Assembly (NCBI GenBank): GCA_020726505.1
Contig: JAHLEZ010000001.1
Span: 2,666,001 to 2,730,000 of the forward strand
Length of the DNA stretch: 64,000 nucleotides
From: Leptodontidium sp. MPI-SDFR-AT-0119
Lineage: Eukaryota; Ascomycota; Leotiomycetes; Helotiales; Leptodontidiaceae
Reading direction: 5' to 3'
The notes below the pieces were generated by a model. That model was not told the DNA's origin, made no database searches, and was given only the letters and a program-made list of their open reading frames with translations. Shown here piece by piece: positions 34,260-45,600 of this stretch. Made by a program: the position numbers and the translations under genes. Position 1 is the stretch's first letter, and the number at the start of each line of letters is the position of its first letter.

Positions 34260-35847
34260 ATGCCTCTCCCGAGGAAACTCAATGCTTGCTTGCTCTTCGC
34301 TGTCGTGATTTGTTCCGCTATATCACTCGAACGCATCACCGCCCATCTTCCATTTCGAGCCTCGGATATGTCAGGACATCATCCATTTAACCACCCGAGT
34401 ACGTGACAAAGCCATGGTTTATGAACGTTAACAACTTGGCTAATACTTATCTAGCTATCAGCATTGAATTGGCCCGGACCTATTCACGTGTCGCAGCGTT
34501 TTAAAACCATGCTTTCCAGATTGTCATCGATGAGCAAGGCCGGAGCAAGATCCCCTCTTTGGTCAGCTTTCTAGAACTTGGGGTTCCTCTCGTCGGGTTC
34601 GAAGCAGAAGACCGTAGTCATGATGTGCAGAGAGACACTGTTCTCGACTTTGAGTAAGTTTCCTGAAAATGAGCTCCAAGTCAAATATTGATTTGAAAAT
34701 TAGTTCAATACGTGGGCGGAAGTGGTCTGATCCTAAGCTCCAAGCCAGCATCAAGAATCGACTTCATGGCATTATAGCCAAAGATAACCAAGTCGCGATC
34801 AAGGCACCCGTTGATGGGACAGATACTTCCCTGACTCCAGAAGACATTCTCTCTTGCCATCTTGCGCATTTGAAAAATATTACAGAAGTATATTTGAACC
34901 AGACAGTAAACGCTACAGTTATCTCGCTTCCGTCCTACTTCGACCAAGCACAAATAGATGCTGTTCAGCGAGCTGCTAGATCGGCTGGATTAGACGTACA
35001 ATACTTCCTCAGTGAGTGGGCCGCTGCTAGCACCGCCTATCACATCAATCGCAAAGTCACGAGACGTACCAAAGCAGAGATCGATACTCCAGATTATTTT
35101 CTCATTTACAACATCGACGAAGATGGGTCTAGCATATCCGTTAAAAGCTCTCTTCGGGGCAACTCTCAGACAGTAGGGTCATTGGACGATAGAGTCTATC
35201 CTTGGGATAAGTCGAAAACGTTGCCCGCTGGTCTTGGATTCTCCAGCGAAAGGACTATCTCGCTTATTGATCGCATTTTGGACATGTCCAAGATCGAGGA
35301 AAGAAACATCACCGCTATCGTTATTTCCGGTGAATCCCCTTTCATCGATGATCTCCGGTCGACATTGGAAAACTTCTTTTCGGACAGAAAGATTCTGGAA
35401 AGTGATGTATTCGGACATGAACATGCTATTGTTTATGGTGCTGCATGGACAACATACATGCTCTCCGATGGCGATGACGGAATCTACCCTTATTTCTTGG
35501 ATGTTACTTCTTTGAGTCTGGGGATTCAAACCCCAGGAGATGTCTTTATACAGGTCATGTCCGAAGACGTCGTGATACCAGCACGCAGAACTCGGAACTT
35601 CAAGACAACAACAAACGACCAAGGAGACATCGTTGTGAATGTCTGTCAAGGAAATAGCTTAGCCGCCAGCGAAAACCAGTTCCTGGGCAGTATCAAACTC
35701 GACTCTCTTTCTCTAGGACCGAATATTGAAGCGGAAGTGGAATTGATGTTTCAGGTGGTAGATAATAGCTTAACTGTTGTTGCAACTGAGAAAAAGAGCA
35801 ACAGCAAGAACCAGGGGACATTCGTTGTATCTACAACCTTTGGTTAG
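34260..35847 (+). pseudogene. Shortened, divergent Hsp70 (BiP-like) gene with one internal stop
   Basis: Three exons, 34260-34398, 34455-34653 and 34704-35847, join in phase (donors GTACGT and GTAAGT), about 494 codons. Exon 1 starts MPLPRKLNACLLFAVVICSA, a signal peptide. Exon 2 aligns by eye with the Hsp70 start, but the GIDLGTT phosphate loop reads SIELART and a TAA at 34502-34504 interrupts it (VAAF-stop-NHAFQIVIDEQGRSKIPS). Exon 3 keeps NATVISLPSYFDQAQIDAVQ and AARSAGLDVQYF; the second loop DLGGGT is replaced, the lobe IIB region is largely missing, and VISGESPFIDDLRSTLENFF, AIVYGAAW and a substrate-binding beta domain (FLDVTSLSLGIQTPGDVF) follow. The helical lid and any HDEL-type signal are absent (BiP is about 660 residues). 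ATPase activity is unlikely. It may be a pseudogene or a degenerate paralog. Confidence 0.7.
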
Positions 35848-35984
35848 TAAATAGACTCCCTGGTGGAATCCTCCCTGAGCGCCAAGCACGGAGGCTAGGA
35901 TATTGAGGTTTAGAATTAGCACTTCAGATGGCGTGAAATCTCGCAGAAGGTCCTGATTCTGCCCTAAGGTTGAATTTCACCAAG

Positions 35985-36938
35985 TCAAATTGTACCAGAA
36001 TTTATTTTATTAACTTGTACCACAACACGAACCCGGACTAGGAACATTCTCCTCATTTCAACAAAGTCTCTCGAGCATCCGTTCAACCACACGTTTACCA
36101 CAGACGTGGCGAAACTAACGTCGATGAACTCGGCTCTTCCATCCCCGTTCAAATCAGCGAACTGTACTCCTTTTCCGCTGGTACCAACACCAGTGCCAAT
36201 CTTGCCATGCGGGTACCGGATGATTACCTTTGCCGCATTAGAACCAGTGTCAGGTCCGCCTCCATTGACATATACTTCAACATTGCCATCCTCTTTTGAT
36301 ACAGTAAGGTAATCTGCACGACCATCGCCATTGATGTCTGCAAAAACAACGTTATCCTGAGCTCGATTGACACCGGTCGCTATATTACCCTGTGGCAGCC
36401 AGCTCACTTTACGAGCCTGGAGGCACGGGTCTGTGGTCTACTGGCGATTTCGCGAGGCACTTTCAGGCTTAGAAAATACACAGTAGGCGAGTTCACGCTT
36501 AAATATATCAACGAACGCTTAATCGTTTTGCTTTATTATCGAATTACACGATAAAGAAGAAGTATATCTGTCTTTCTTTTAACTACATTGTGGAATTGTT
36601 ATTTTGCGTAAGAATTATTATTTTGCATTTGGCTGTGAAATGCCCTGTAACGCACAGACCCGTGTTAGCGGGCTCGTTAGCTGCCGTTGATTCCATTATC
36701 TGGTCCTCCGAGATTCAGATACGCTACCCACAGAGCCATCGGTACCGACATAAAGATATTCTGCTCGGCCATCGCCATTTAGATCCCCGAATCGAACGCC
36801 GGCTCCATCTTTGCCGATACCACTTGCACTTTCCCCCTGTGGAAGCCAAGTAACCTTGCCGGCGTTCGATCCATTATTGGGATCACGGCAGCAACAACCA
36901 CTTACAGTACACCGCCATCCTCGATGTGATAGGCAAGG
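35985..36938 (-). pseudogene. Broken VCBS/FG-GAP repeat protein
   Basis: At least three VCBS-type repeats are readable. In 36407-35985: VVFADINGDGRADYLTVSKE and VQFADLNGDGRAEFIDVSFA, each after a WLPQG or YPHGK strand. In about 36880-36720: NAGKVTWLPQGESASGIG then VRFGDLNGDGRAEYLYVGTD. The pieces are in different frames with stops between, so the gene is broken. The DxNGDGRAD loops are calcium-binding-like blades of beta-propeller or integrin-type repeats, common at the C-terminus of secreted fungal enzymes. The catalytic part is missing. The most upstream readable piece (YLAYHIEDGGV) starts exactly at the end of the MITE at 36939. Confidence 0.75.
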
Positions 36939-37266
36939 TATCCCCTTAACTGCCAGAAATCTGTGCCCCTAAAGACCCCTGTAGCGAGACCCCGCCAGAC
37001 CCTAAATTAAGCGAAGAACACCAAGATTACAGGCAGTCATCATCGTTGTAAAGGCTTCACAAGTGGCCGTAAGGTCTCTGCATCGGTAGGATCTTTCGTT
37101 GCGTCTTCGGGCATGATAATTGCATTGAAAGTAGAGTGTTTAGGTAGGAAATTAGGAGGGGAAACGTAGTTGTTGATGTTTTTGTTTCCCCGGCGCACGG
37201 GCCCTGTAGTGATGGCAACCCGCCTAGAAAAAGGTGCCAGAAGTGCTTCTGCCAGTTAAGGGGATA
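36939..37266. mobile_element. MITE, family A copy 2
   Basis: A roughly 328-bp element with near-perfect inverted ends: TATCCCCTTAACTGCCAGAA at the left and its reverse complement at the right (37247-37266). TA lies at both outer ends. The ends match the 16279-16427 copy except for one transition (TTAACTG against TTAGCTG), but the interior is longer and different, as for MITEs that share only their termini. No transposase is encoded. Confidence 0.75.
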
Positions 37267-37382
37267 GGTACTGTAGGGATTCAGGCGGTTAATTAACCGC
37301 AAAGGAGACCCGGCTGCACATCACTTTCTCGTCTGGAAGATCCACGTCGTGGGGTTTGAAGTTCCCTCCTGGGAAAGCAAAA

Positions 37383-39488
37383 ATGAACACACCTGATCAA
37401 TACTTTCCCTTAAATGAAAACCAAGATGAGATACGCCTGATTAGCATCTTGCCATATGTGGAAAGGCTGTCACACGTAGAGTGTTCAATCGAAACCGTCT
37501 CCTTGAAGAGTTTCAACGCACAGTATCATGGATTTCTGTCTACCTCAAGTTCAACGGGCCGAAAACAGTCTCTTGAATGGGAGAGACTGGTTTGTTTAGG
37601 CGAGACAAATGAGATGGCCAAGGACAAGCACAACCGCAACCATCCAAGCCACCGTTTTGGATGGGGAGACTATGCTGCCCTCTCCTACGTCTGGGGCGAT
37701 GCTTACGATACCGTACCTATCAAGATGAATGGCCAAGAAGTTCATGTTCAGGGAAATCTGGAGGCTGCGCTGCGCATACTCAGCTCTCGGGCTGAGTTCT
37801 ATGGTCAGTACCGATTGTGGGTCGATGCGCTTTGTATCAACCAGAATGACGCGGTAGAGAAGTCAACGCAGATCAAGAGAATGAGGACGATATACGGAAA
37901 TGCCAGGGAAGTGATAGGATGGCTTGGACCTGAGTTCAGCGAGAGTGGAAAAGCGATAGACTTGATAGAGCATCTGAGCCTGTCCTGGTCGAAAGGGTTC
38001 GGGAAAGAGTTGGAAAACAGACTACGGCAGGACCCCGAGTACTTGGGACTTGGAAACTGGTTGGCATTGCATGAGTTGATGAGAAGGGAGTATTGGGCTC
38101 GTTTGTGGATCATCCAAGAGATCGTTCTGGGCTCGTCGTCAGCTGTCCTGTATTGTGGCAATCGATGTGTGGAGTGGACGAGCTTTTGCCAGGCGATTGG
38201 ATTCTTGTTTGAGTATTTGTGGACTGTCAAGGATGCGATTCTTGCTCATGAGGTTCTAAAGCTGTATCCTGATGAGCGCAAAACTCCAGCTTGGAGTACG
38301 ATGAGCCTGCATCTCGTTTTCCGGGACTTGTGGATGTTAAGTCAGAATGAAGCGAGAGGTGGGGATGATTACCTGGGTTTCGGACAGCTTCTAGATCTGG
38401 CAAAGTCTGGAGATGCGAAGGATCCGAGAGATAAGGTTTATGGACTGGTTGGTATGATGGACCCTTTGGTAGCTCGTAATGTTATTCCGGATTACACCCT
38501 CCTTCCAGCGAACGTCTATGCAGCGATCGCAAGAACGTATATTATTGTTCACGGAAACTTGGAGGCGATTCGGGAAGGGAATCCCTGGGGAGAAATGAAT
38601 GCACCTTCTTGGGCCGCAGACTGGACCTGGAGTAGTAGGATACGACATGGGAGAGTGACCGCGAACATATGGGGTCCTTTTTGGGGACCGAAAGGCGAGC
38701 CGCCGAGCAATAAGCTTGGGCTGCCATATCGTGCTAGTGGAGATGTCAAGATGCAGGTTCAGTTCTCGGATGATGGTTTGTATCTCGCCTGTCGAGGATT
38801 CATCGTAGATGAAGTTGATGGTGTTTCAGCAAGGGAAAATGGCTATTTTGCTTGGGCCTCGAGTACTCTTCATCAACCAGTATCGAAGAAATGTGCATAT
38901 CAAGGAGCCGATGGTGTCGTCGAGGCCCTCTACAAGACTCTCGTTCTTGACCGAGTTTCAGAGGGGAAACGAGCAAACGCAAAGCATTCAGCCATTTTGA
39001 ACATACCAGCAGACTTCTCACATGCCCAGGACCAGTTTGAGAGTCTTGGTTGGACTTGGCTGGCGAACCAAAGAGGGTATTATTTTCGTTGGAGCGAGTG
39101 GAGGAGGGCAAATGAGGAATTCTCAGTCTTTGGAAAACCTCTCGACAGATATTTTTCCGAGACTATCCCCGAAGGTTCCAACGAGTATGACCACACCGAA
39201 GCTTACAGCTGCAACAATCGAACTAGTCAGGGGAGGCGATTCCTTACTACAATGAACGGATATATGGGTTGGGGACCCGACAATATGTTCGGTGCTGAAA
39301 TTAACCAAATTCGACCTGGCGACAAGATTGCGATTCTGTTTGGTTGCAGTACACCGATCGTGGTTCGACCGCGTGGAGAATATTATCAGGTTTTGGGGGA
39401 GGCCTATATTCACGGATTGATGGATGGAGAAGCACTTCGCTTTCTAGAATCCGACCAATGGCAAGTTCAAGATTTCATCTTCTGCTAA
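37383..39488 (+). CDS. HET-domain protein 3
   Basis: 701 codons from ATG 37383 (MNTPDQYFPLNENQDEIRLI); the open frame extends to 37356 only through a TTG. The HET domain is at about residues 100-260: YAALSYVWGDAYD, LWVDALCINQND, REVIGWLGPEF and YWARLWIIQEIVLGSSSA. Then come AKDPRDKVYGLVGMMD, VIPDYTLLPANVYA and the aromatic WAADWTWSS. Near the C-terminus IRPGDKIAILFGCSTPIVVR and YQVLGEAYIHGLMDGEAL form the canonical closing block of full-length HET proteins. This is the most canonical of the three HET genes in the window. Expected role by family: vegetative incompatibility or immunity-like cell death. No partner sensor gene (NLR) is adjacent. Confidence 0.93.
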   Translation: MNTPDQYFPLNENQDEIRLISILPYVERLSHVECSIETVSLKSFNAQYHGFLSTSSSTGRKQSLEWERLVCLGETNEMAKDKHNRNHPSHRFGWGDYAALSYVWGDAYDTVPIKMNGQEVHVQGNLEAALRILSSRAEFYGQYRLWVDALCINQNDAVEKSTQIKRMRTIYGNAREVIGWLGPEFSESGKAIDLIEHLSLSWSKGFGKELENRLRQDPEYLGLGNWLALHELMRREYWARLWIIQEIVLGSSSAVLYCGNRCVEWTSFCQAIGFLFEYLWTVKDAILAHEVLKLYPDERKTPAWSTMSLHLVFRDLWMLSQNEARGGDDYLGFGQLLDLAKSGDAKDPRDKVYGLVGMMDPLVARNVIPDYTLLPANVYAAIARTYIIVHGNLEAIREGNPWGEMNAPSWAADWTWSSRIRHGRVTANIWGPFWGPKGEPPSNKLGLPYRASGDVKMQVQFSDDGLYLACRGFIVDEVDGVSARENGYFAWASSTLHQPVSKKCAYQGADGVVEALYKTLVLDRVSEGKRANAKHSAILNIPADFSHAQDQFESLGWTWLANQRGYYFRWSEWRRANEEFSVFGKPLDRYFSETIPEGSNEYDHTEAYSCNNRTSQGRRFLTTMNGYMGWGPDNMFGAEINQIRPGDKIAILFGCSTPIVVRPRGEYYQVLGEAYIHGLMDGEALRFLESDQWQVQDFIFC

Positions 39489-39778
39489 ACTAGGTGGAAG
39501 ACATGCCATAACCGCCCCTGACTTAATGGTCGTCATTCGTTTCCCAAGAGCTTATGCTATCAATGTACTTGTTGTGGAATCCAACCTTTGATGAGACGCA
39601 CCTTCCACAACTGCTAAACCGTGTTTAAAGAGGCAAGGCTCATCTCCAGACCTCTCCATAAACGCTCCTTACTGGTGAAGCAGGTCAGCATCAATGGTTA
39701 TTGGAAAGGCGAGGGACTTTGTGCACTCTACTAACCTGCTTGTGATGTGGAACTCCATCCAGACAGGAACAATGAAGG

Positions 39779-40180
39779 CTATGTGACAGGGCGTGGTGGA
39801 GGGCGAGGGAGTGGTTGGCAGGTACACGTCTCACAGCCACAGCTGCAATCGACGAGAGGAAATTCAGATTTGGAGTCGCCTGTGGATAGATGAGGTGGCC
39901 ACAGTTGACTGCTTGCCCTAGGCCGCGGTGGTACTCTCCCATCTATATCGTTGCAGTAGTTGTATCTTGAGTGAGCGCAAGATGTGCAGTCGGTTTCGTA
40001 CCAGCCGCTGTTGACATGCTCAAAGCACTGACGGTACCGCCACCCATCACCGGTAGACATCACTTCTGATTTAATGGATAATTACTCTCTGGTCATGAAT
40101 CAGTAGTCTGAGTTGGGGAAATGGTGGAGTGAGTACCTTCGGGAAAGCACAGACAATTACAGGAAGAGAAGGGTCGGTTT
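39779..40180 (-). CDS. Cys-rich protein gene, incomplete model
   Basis: Two exons can be joined in phase: an upstream piece ending at 40137 (FSSCNCLCFPE) and 40065-39779 (MSTGDGWRYRQCFEHVNSGW, YETDCTSCAHSRYNYCNDID, VDCSCGCETCTCQPLPRPP), separated by a 71-bp intron (GTACTC...AAATCAG). The product has about 11 Cys in 110 residues and looks like the mature part of a small secreted protein. Further 5' exons, including any signal peptide, must lie in 40180-40420 but could not be settled; that stretch overlaps the plus-strand ankyrin pseudogene. No family is recognised. The 5' boundary given is approximate. Confidence 0.4.
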
Positions 40181-40358
40181 CTCTTTCAGGCCGAATCAGC
40201 TTTCTATTAATCTTATTCAAGTTCCCCCAGGCTCCCGTACAAGTGATTTCTGTGCGAATCTGCACTCACACATGCCTCAGCCTCGTTGACCTGCATCCGC
40301 AATCGAATGGCAATTTGACACGACACCCCTGCATGGCACGCGGCTTACTTGTGCTCGC

Positions 40359-41871
40359 TTGCTGCTGTCTATTCTACTTTTGGAGGTATCGCAGAAGTTG
40401 CACACGTTCTTTGATTCGCTGGGAGACTTGTCAGAAAATGTTGAGCGCATCAAAGACCATTTGCAACTGATGCAGATAATACCGGCGAGTATCAACGATT
40501 TTTGCAACGAGCACCCGGATCTGAAGTGCGGATATTTGATGATGATTTTGCTTGTGCTTCAATCGTTTCTGCAGTAAGCGGAAGGAATTTAATAAGAATT
40601 ATATATTTCTTACTCTATTCTGTGGTGTCTACATTCAGAACACGAAACCTCAGAGTCAGGCTCTAGTGGCCTAGGGAGAGAGCAATCCAATGGACCAAAG
40701 AACGCGCAGATCACATCCGCGGGTTGATGCCATTTACGAGCCACTGTCGCGAGATCGAAGAATGGAATTGTGGTCCTAGTTATAAGATCATGAGTAGTCA
40801 TTCGGTCTCGATTCCGCGGACTCAATCGAGGTTCTGCTCTCAGCACTCGGTAGCTCGATATCTTCATTCGTCATCAACCAACATGGAGAAAATCTACTGC
40901 GCGCTGCTGCTGGATATGCTCACTCGGATCTGTGCGAGTTTCTCCTGAGAATAGGTGTCGACGGCTCAGCATACGATGATCGCTTTCTCGCCCCTCTGGA
41001 TCGCTTGGTGCAGAAGATACGGATATGTTTTGCGTATCCCTCGCAGGTCGTCAATAGAGCTTGGCCATTGTCAACCCTTGCTGCCTCTGACCAGCAACGC
41101 TGTCGCATTCTACAGAGGCCCCGGAGAAGGATTCGCCTAGCGCTTTGCATCCGAGTACGCTAGCATGAATCTTGAAGAGCGTGACTCGGAGGGCTGGACC
41201 TTGTTGGGCGATGCGGCGTTCAACTTGGATGGTGGACTCAACCATGCGTTGATGATCCGACAGTTGCCTGGCAGAGCTCGTATCTATTGAAAGCTGGTGC
41301 GAATCCTCACGGCACGTCAGCGGGAGCCAAACTGACACCGCTTGATGCATTCTTGCGCAGTTGCACTCGCTACGAGATTGACCACGCATCGAAATGGTTG
41401 AAGGTCCTCAAAGAAGCCGGGATAAACCTGCATAAATACGCGGACGAGGAACAGAGTTTACATGGCAATGAGCATTTTCTGAAGCTGAATTGGGACGACG
41501 AGATCTGGAAATGGATACCTACGAAGAAGCGGGTGATGTATAAATACGGAAACGGAAACGATGAACTTGAGGTCTGGGTGGAGGATTTCGATGCACTCAG
41601 CTGGTTTCGGCATGGGAGATACGATTTGGATATTTTCAGCTTGATCTCGCCTCGAGAGAGCCTGGGGCGTTGGCGTGATCTGAATGCGAAAGACAACGTT
41701 ATCATCGAGAAACTCATTGAGGAGGAGATAGGAGGTGCTGCTGAGCAATTATCGCTGTCTGCTGGGAGTAAAGTACCCATCATTCCGTACTATGTTACGC
41801 CAAGACAGCTGTTCGTTGTTCTCGCGCTGTTCTTTTGCCTGAATTGCGTTGTTCATGTCATCCTTAGATGA
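40359..41871 (+). pseudogene. Ankyrin-type protein pseudogene
   Basis: Readable pieces occur in succession on the plus strand: KLHTFFDSLGDLSENVERIK then DHLQLMQIIPASINDFCNEH (about 40391-40512); INQHGENLLRAAAGYAHSDL then CEFLLRIGVDGSAYDDRFL, an ankyrin unit (about 40872-40990); LKAGANPHGTSAGAKLTPLD, another (41287-41345); and a C-terminal domain open to 41871 with a final hydrophobic helix LFVVLALFFCLNCVVHVIL. Stops and frameshifts lie between them (for example TGA at 40938-40950 in other frames and breaks near 41150). The whole looks like a former ankyrin-repeat protein with a C-terminal membrane anchor. Confidence 0.65.
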
Positions 41872-42669
41872 CATATGGAACGGACGGGAAGCAATCTGCT
41901 CGAGACTAGATATATGGAAACAGGCATGGGACATTAAGAAATATCTGATGGAGAGCTGGCAGACCTAAATAGAATCATAAGGAATGACGGCACATCGGTG
42001 TATATGTCCACCAGTATCTGAGATGTAAACACTACACACGGAACAGCAAAGACTATAGGTACCACGCCCACAGAGAAAGCAGAATAGAAAAGTTGGAAAT
42101 ACTCAAACTCACGTGACAGTTCTGGATACCAGTGATTAATATCACTCAAAGCTTCATCTAGACGCCTTGATTAGTTTAGAAGAATTCTTAAGTACAGAAA
42201 GATGGAACAGACCAAAGCCGCTGTGAAAGAGAATCAGTTGTCATTGACGGCAACTTCGTCCCTCGTGACTGCACAGCGATTCAGTGCTGGGGAGTTGCAA
42301 CTGGCCGAAAGATGAGGTGCAAATTTCTCTATCAGGAGAGGAATTTGCACATCTGATATTAGGAGGTAAACAGTATTCACTCGAATACTGCGACTCAGCT
42401 GTTGATTCTTTTTGGCAGTAAAGATTGATTCGCATCTTTGGAGGGTGAAGCGGCCGCTAGCCCCTGACACGTGATTGGACCAATAAGCGAGCCGGACGAC
42501 ATTTTGCATGCGGTCGGCAACTTCACGACCCCGCCATCCTCCAAAAAAATATCGAGTCCCGCATCGAAATCCAACAACAACCGCAATACCACGTACTCGA
42601 TAACAGCAACTCACATACATTCGCGCCATCTCTCACGCCCTCAAGAATGATCAAGGAACAATCATCGCC
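41872..42669. other. Intergenic
   Basis: No gene is supported. The 3' part is the promoter region of the giant gene that follows; a 14-bp inverted pair (GGTGCAAATTTCTC / GAGGAATTTGCAC) occurs at about 42319-42351. Confidence 0.45.
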
Positions 42670-45600
42670 ATGTCTGATAATCCTGATCCGGTGATTGGGA
42701 GGGTGCTGGGGGAATTGCGCAAGGCAGGGGACAAAGGTGAGTCCGCACTTCTTTTGCTTGGATCGCCTGGTACTTTGCTTTGCTTCCAGCTATTTGGACA
42801 GAAGTGGAGCAGAGGAGGGAGCGCGCGCGTAATTGGAGAGAGTTTGTTCCGTGGAGAATCGTCGGGGCATGCATGTAAGGAGAGATGCGCTGTTCTGGTT
42901 CAGTGGTCATCCTCATCGATTGCGCGCATTGTGGGTGGGGTTGGAGTCATCTCACGTGATGACATCAAGTGAGGCGGATGAGATGAGCTCGAGTGAGCTT
43001 TGTGGCATTCAGTTGATGAAGATGGTCTCCTTCGAGCGCTGCGCTCTTCGAAGATGACTGTCTACTGCAGGCCGAACCCCTTGGGCGTTGGGAAGACTCG
43101 GTCTGGTCCCGTCTTCGGGATATCATTTCAGAAGTCCCTGCCAGAAACTAACAATCCTGACCAGGTCTATCCATTACAAAACTCGCAAAGTTGCTCGACG
43201 CCGACACCAATGCAAAGAACACCATATGGGAGACTCTCATTAACAGAAAAGATGTCAGATTCGTCCATGAATCAAAGTCACCATTGCATATTCTGTCTCT
43301 GACAAATCTATTGGGTGTGGGCCAAGGTGATGTGAGACTTCGAATCGTACAAGAGAACGGTCATGAAGTTCCGCCAGCTCGGGAAGCTCTAGTCACATCT
43401 ACCGAGTCTGATCCTCATCTTACGGTTGATGGCAAGGAAATGCAGCGTGAAAATGGTTCGTCTGAACAAACAAAGCAGCAACCAAACCCTCCACAGCCAG
43501 CTCCGAAGCGAAGAGGCCGCCCCCCAAAGGCAAAGAAAGCTGCTGTTGCGTCCAGCTCATTACCTTCCCAGGAACATCCGCTTTCAACGCATACATCTGT
43601 TGCTTCCACATCCCGCGCAACTCGGCGTCAATCGCGGGCTACCATCCCTCTAAACCATCAATTCAATCCGACTTCGACCGATTCTGACACCATAGTCGTG
43701 GAGCCGATCCTAGGGAACGGAAAGATAAACACACATGTTCGAGAACAAGATACTACTAACTCCATAACTCTGACCGCCACCGATACCTTACCAGCGAATA
43801 CTGTGCCATCGGCATCCGAGCCGCCTCCTGTTCATCAGAATACCCCACAAAGCACGATCAATGGACCTTCACAAGATGGTTCACTCGCTGACCCTGCGGC
43901 GGCCACACCAACCCCCCCATCTCATCTACCTCAATCTCCGGCTCCTCTCGATCGCTCAAACATCCAAGATACCTCCCCGTTGGAGCCAACACCACGAGCT
44001 TCTAAGCCAGGGGACAACGTTGAAGCGGCAGAATCGAGTACGCAACGCCGTTCCAGCAGTAGATTTAGCGCTGGCGAATTGCTGCCCGAGGCAACCTTCA
44101 CATCACAAGCTGACATGGATTGGGAAGACGGTAAGGATGGAGTTTACGTCAATCCGCCTGGTGTAAAGGTCAAGAAGGCCCCAGGGTTCAAGAAGAAGAA
44201 ACACTCTACTCTGGTGGTGTTCAGATCATCGAAGCTCAAGGATCCTGAACGTCTTGTCAATGGCACAGATACGTGGAGAGAACGCATCATGCCTGTTGTC
44301 GCCCAGGCACGAGTTGCATTCGACGATGATGCTGTCGAGGAAGGCTTGATACCTAGACTCAACAAAAAGCGTAAGGCAGATGCACAACCTGACTCCACAC
44401 CAAATCAGAAGGCAACAAAGAAGCGATTAACCGAACCAGGCGAAGTCGACCCCTCGCTCGCTCAAGGATGGGGAGAAGCATATCCTGATGATGACTACGA
44501 CAGCGATTACTCCGATATCTCAATTCTTGAAGCAGACGTGCCCAATGCACCAGCAGATCCCAACAGCTGGTCGTCTTCTTGGACACGAGAAGGTGCCGAA
44601 CAGGCAAAACTCAATGCTGATTACATGAGTGCCAACTTCGAAGATCGTGCAAGCTCTTTCACTCCATCCGATTCTCAGACAGCCTGGGGATCCCCAGCTC
44701 CTCCGAATCTCGGAGATACTGCTCTGTCGCCTACCGTAGCAGATTCGGGCATGCGCTCGATGGCACAGCGTGCTTCGCAACCACCGTCACTTGGAGATTT
44801 GATAGGGTCCCCCTCCCATGCTACTCATCAAAATTCTTTCACCACAACTAAAAAGAGTGTCACCAGCTATCCAGTATTTGTTACATCACCGGATAGACCT
44901 TACAAGAGCCCTTACGCCCCTGTCGAGCGAGAGTCGAGTCCTTCGAGAACCTCTGGAAATGGTCAATCGATGCAACCCAGCATTTCTTCATCACAAACCT
45001 CCAAAGGCAATTCTGATGGAAGCCACCAGTTGCAAAAGGCTCCGCTCGCTTCCTTTAGTACACCTACTGAACATGAAGCCACTCTGCTGATGTCTGCTGC
45101 CCATCAACTACAATTCCCCGTTGGAAGTACACGACATGTAGCGGCACTCGATCCTCTGCAGTCGACCGATAGTGTCCCCACCTACAGATCCCCGTACAGT
45201 GCACCAGCACTTGCTACGGCAGCAAGAGTCGAGAGTCCATTTGTTGTTGGTCAGCAACACCATGCCACCCCATCACCCTTTCAACAAGATCGCATGAATC
45301 AAGCTCCGAACTCTTTTTCAATGCAAAATGCGGTAAAAACTCCGTTGAATGAGCCTCAAGACCTGGAGCGGCCGCTCCCCAAGGGACAAGATACCGCTCA
45401 GTCAATGGGATCACCCACACTTGGGATGGGTGCAACTCCAGACCAAGGTCCCGCCCGCTCTGTCGATTATAATGCTGAGACTGAGGAGTTTCTAAGTTTC
45501 ATGGACAAGAATCTCTCGACACCAAGCAGCGGCACCCGGGGTAGAGGTCGAGGCCGTGGAAAATATTCGGCTCGTGGTGCAGTTCGTGGCAGAGGATCTC

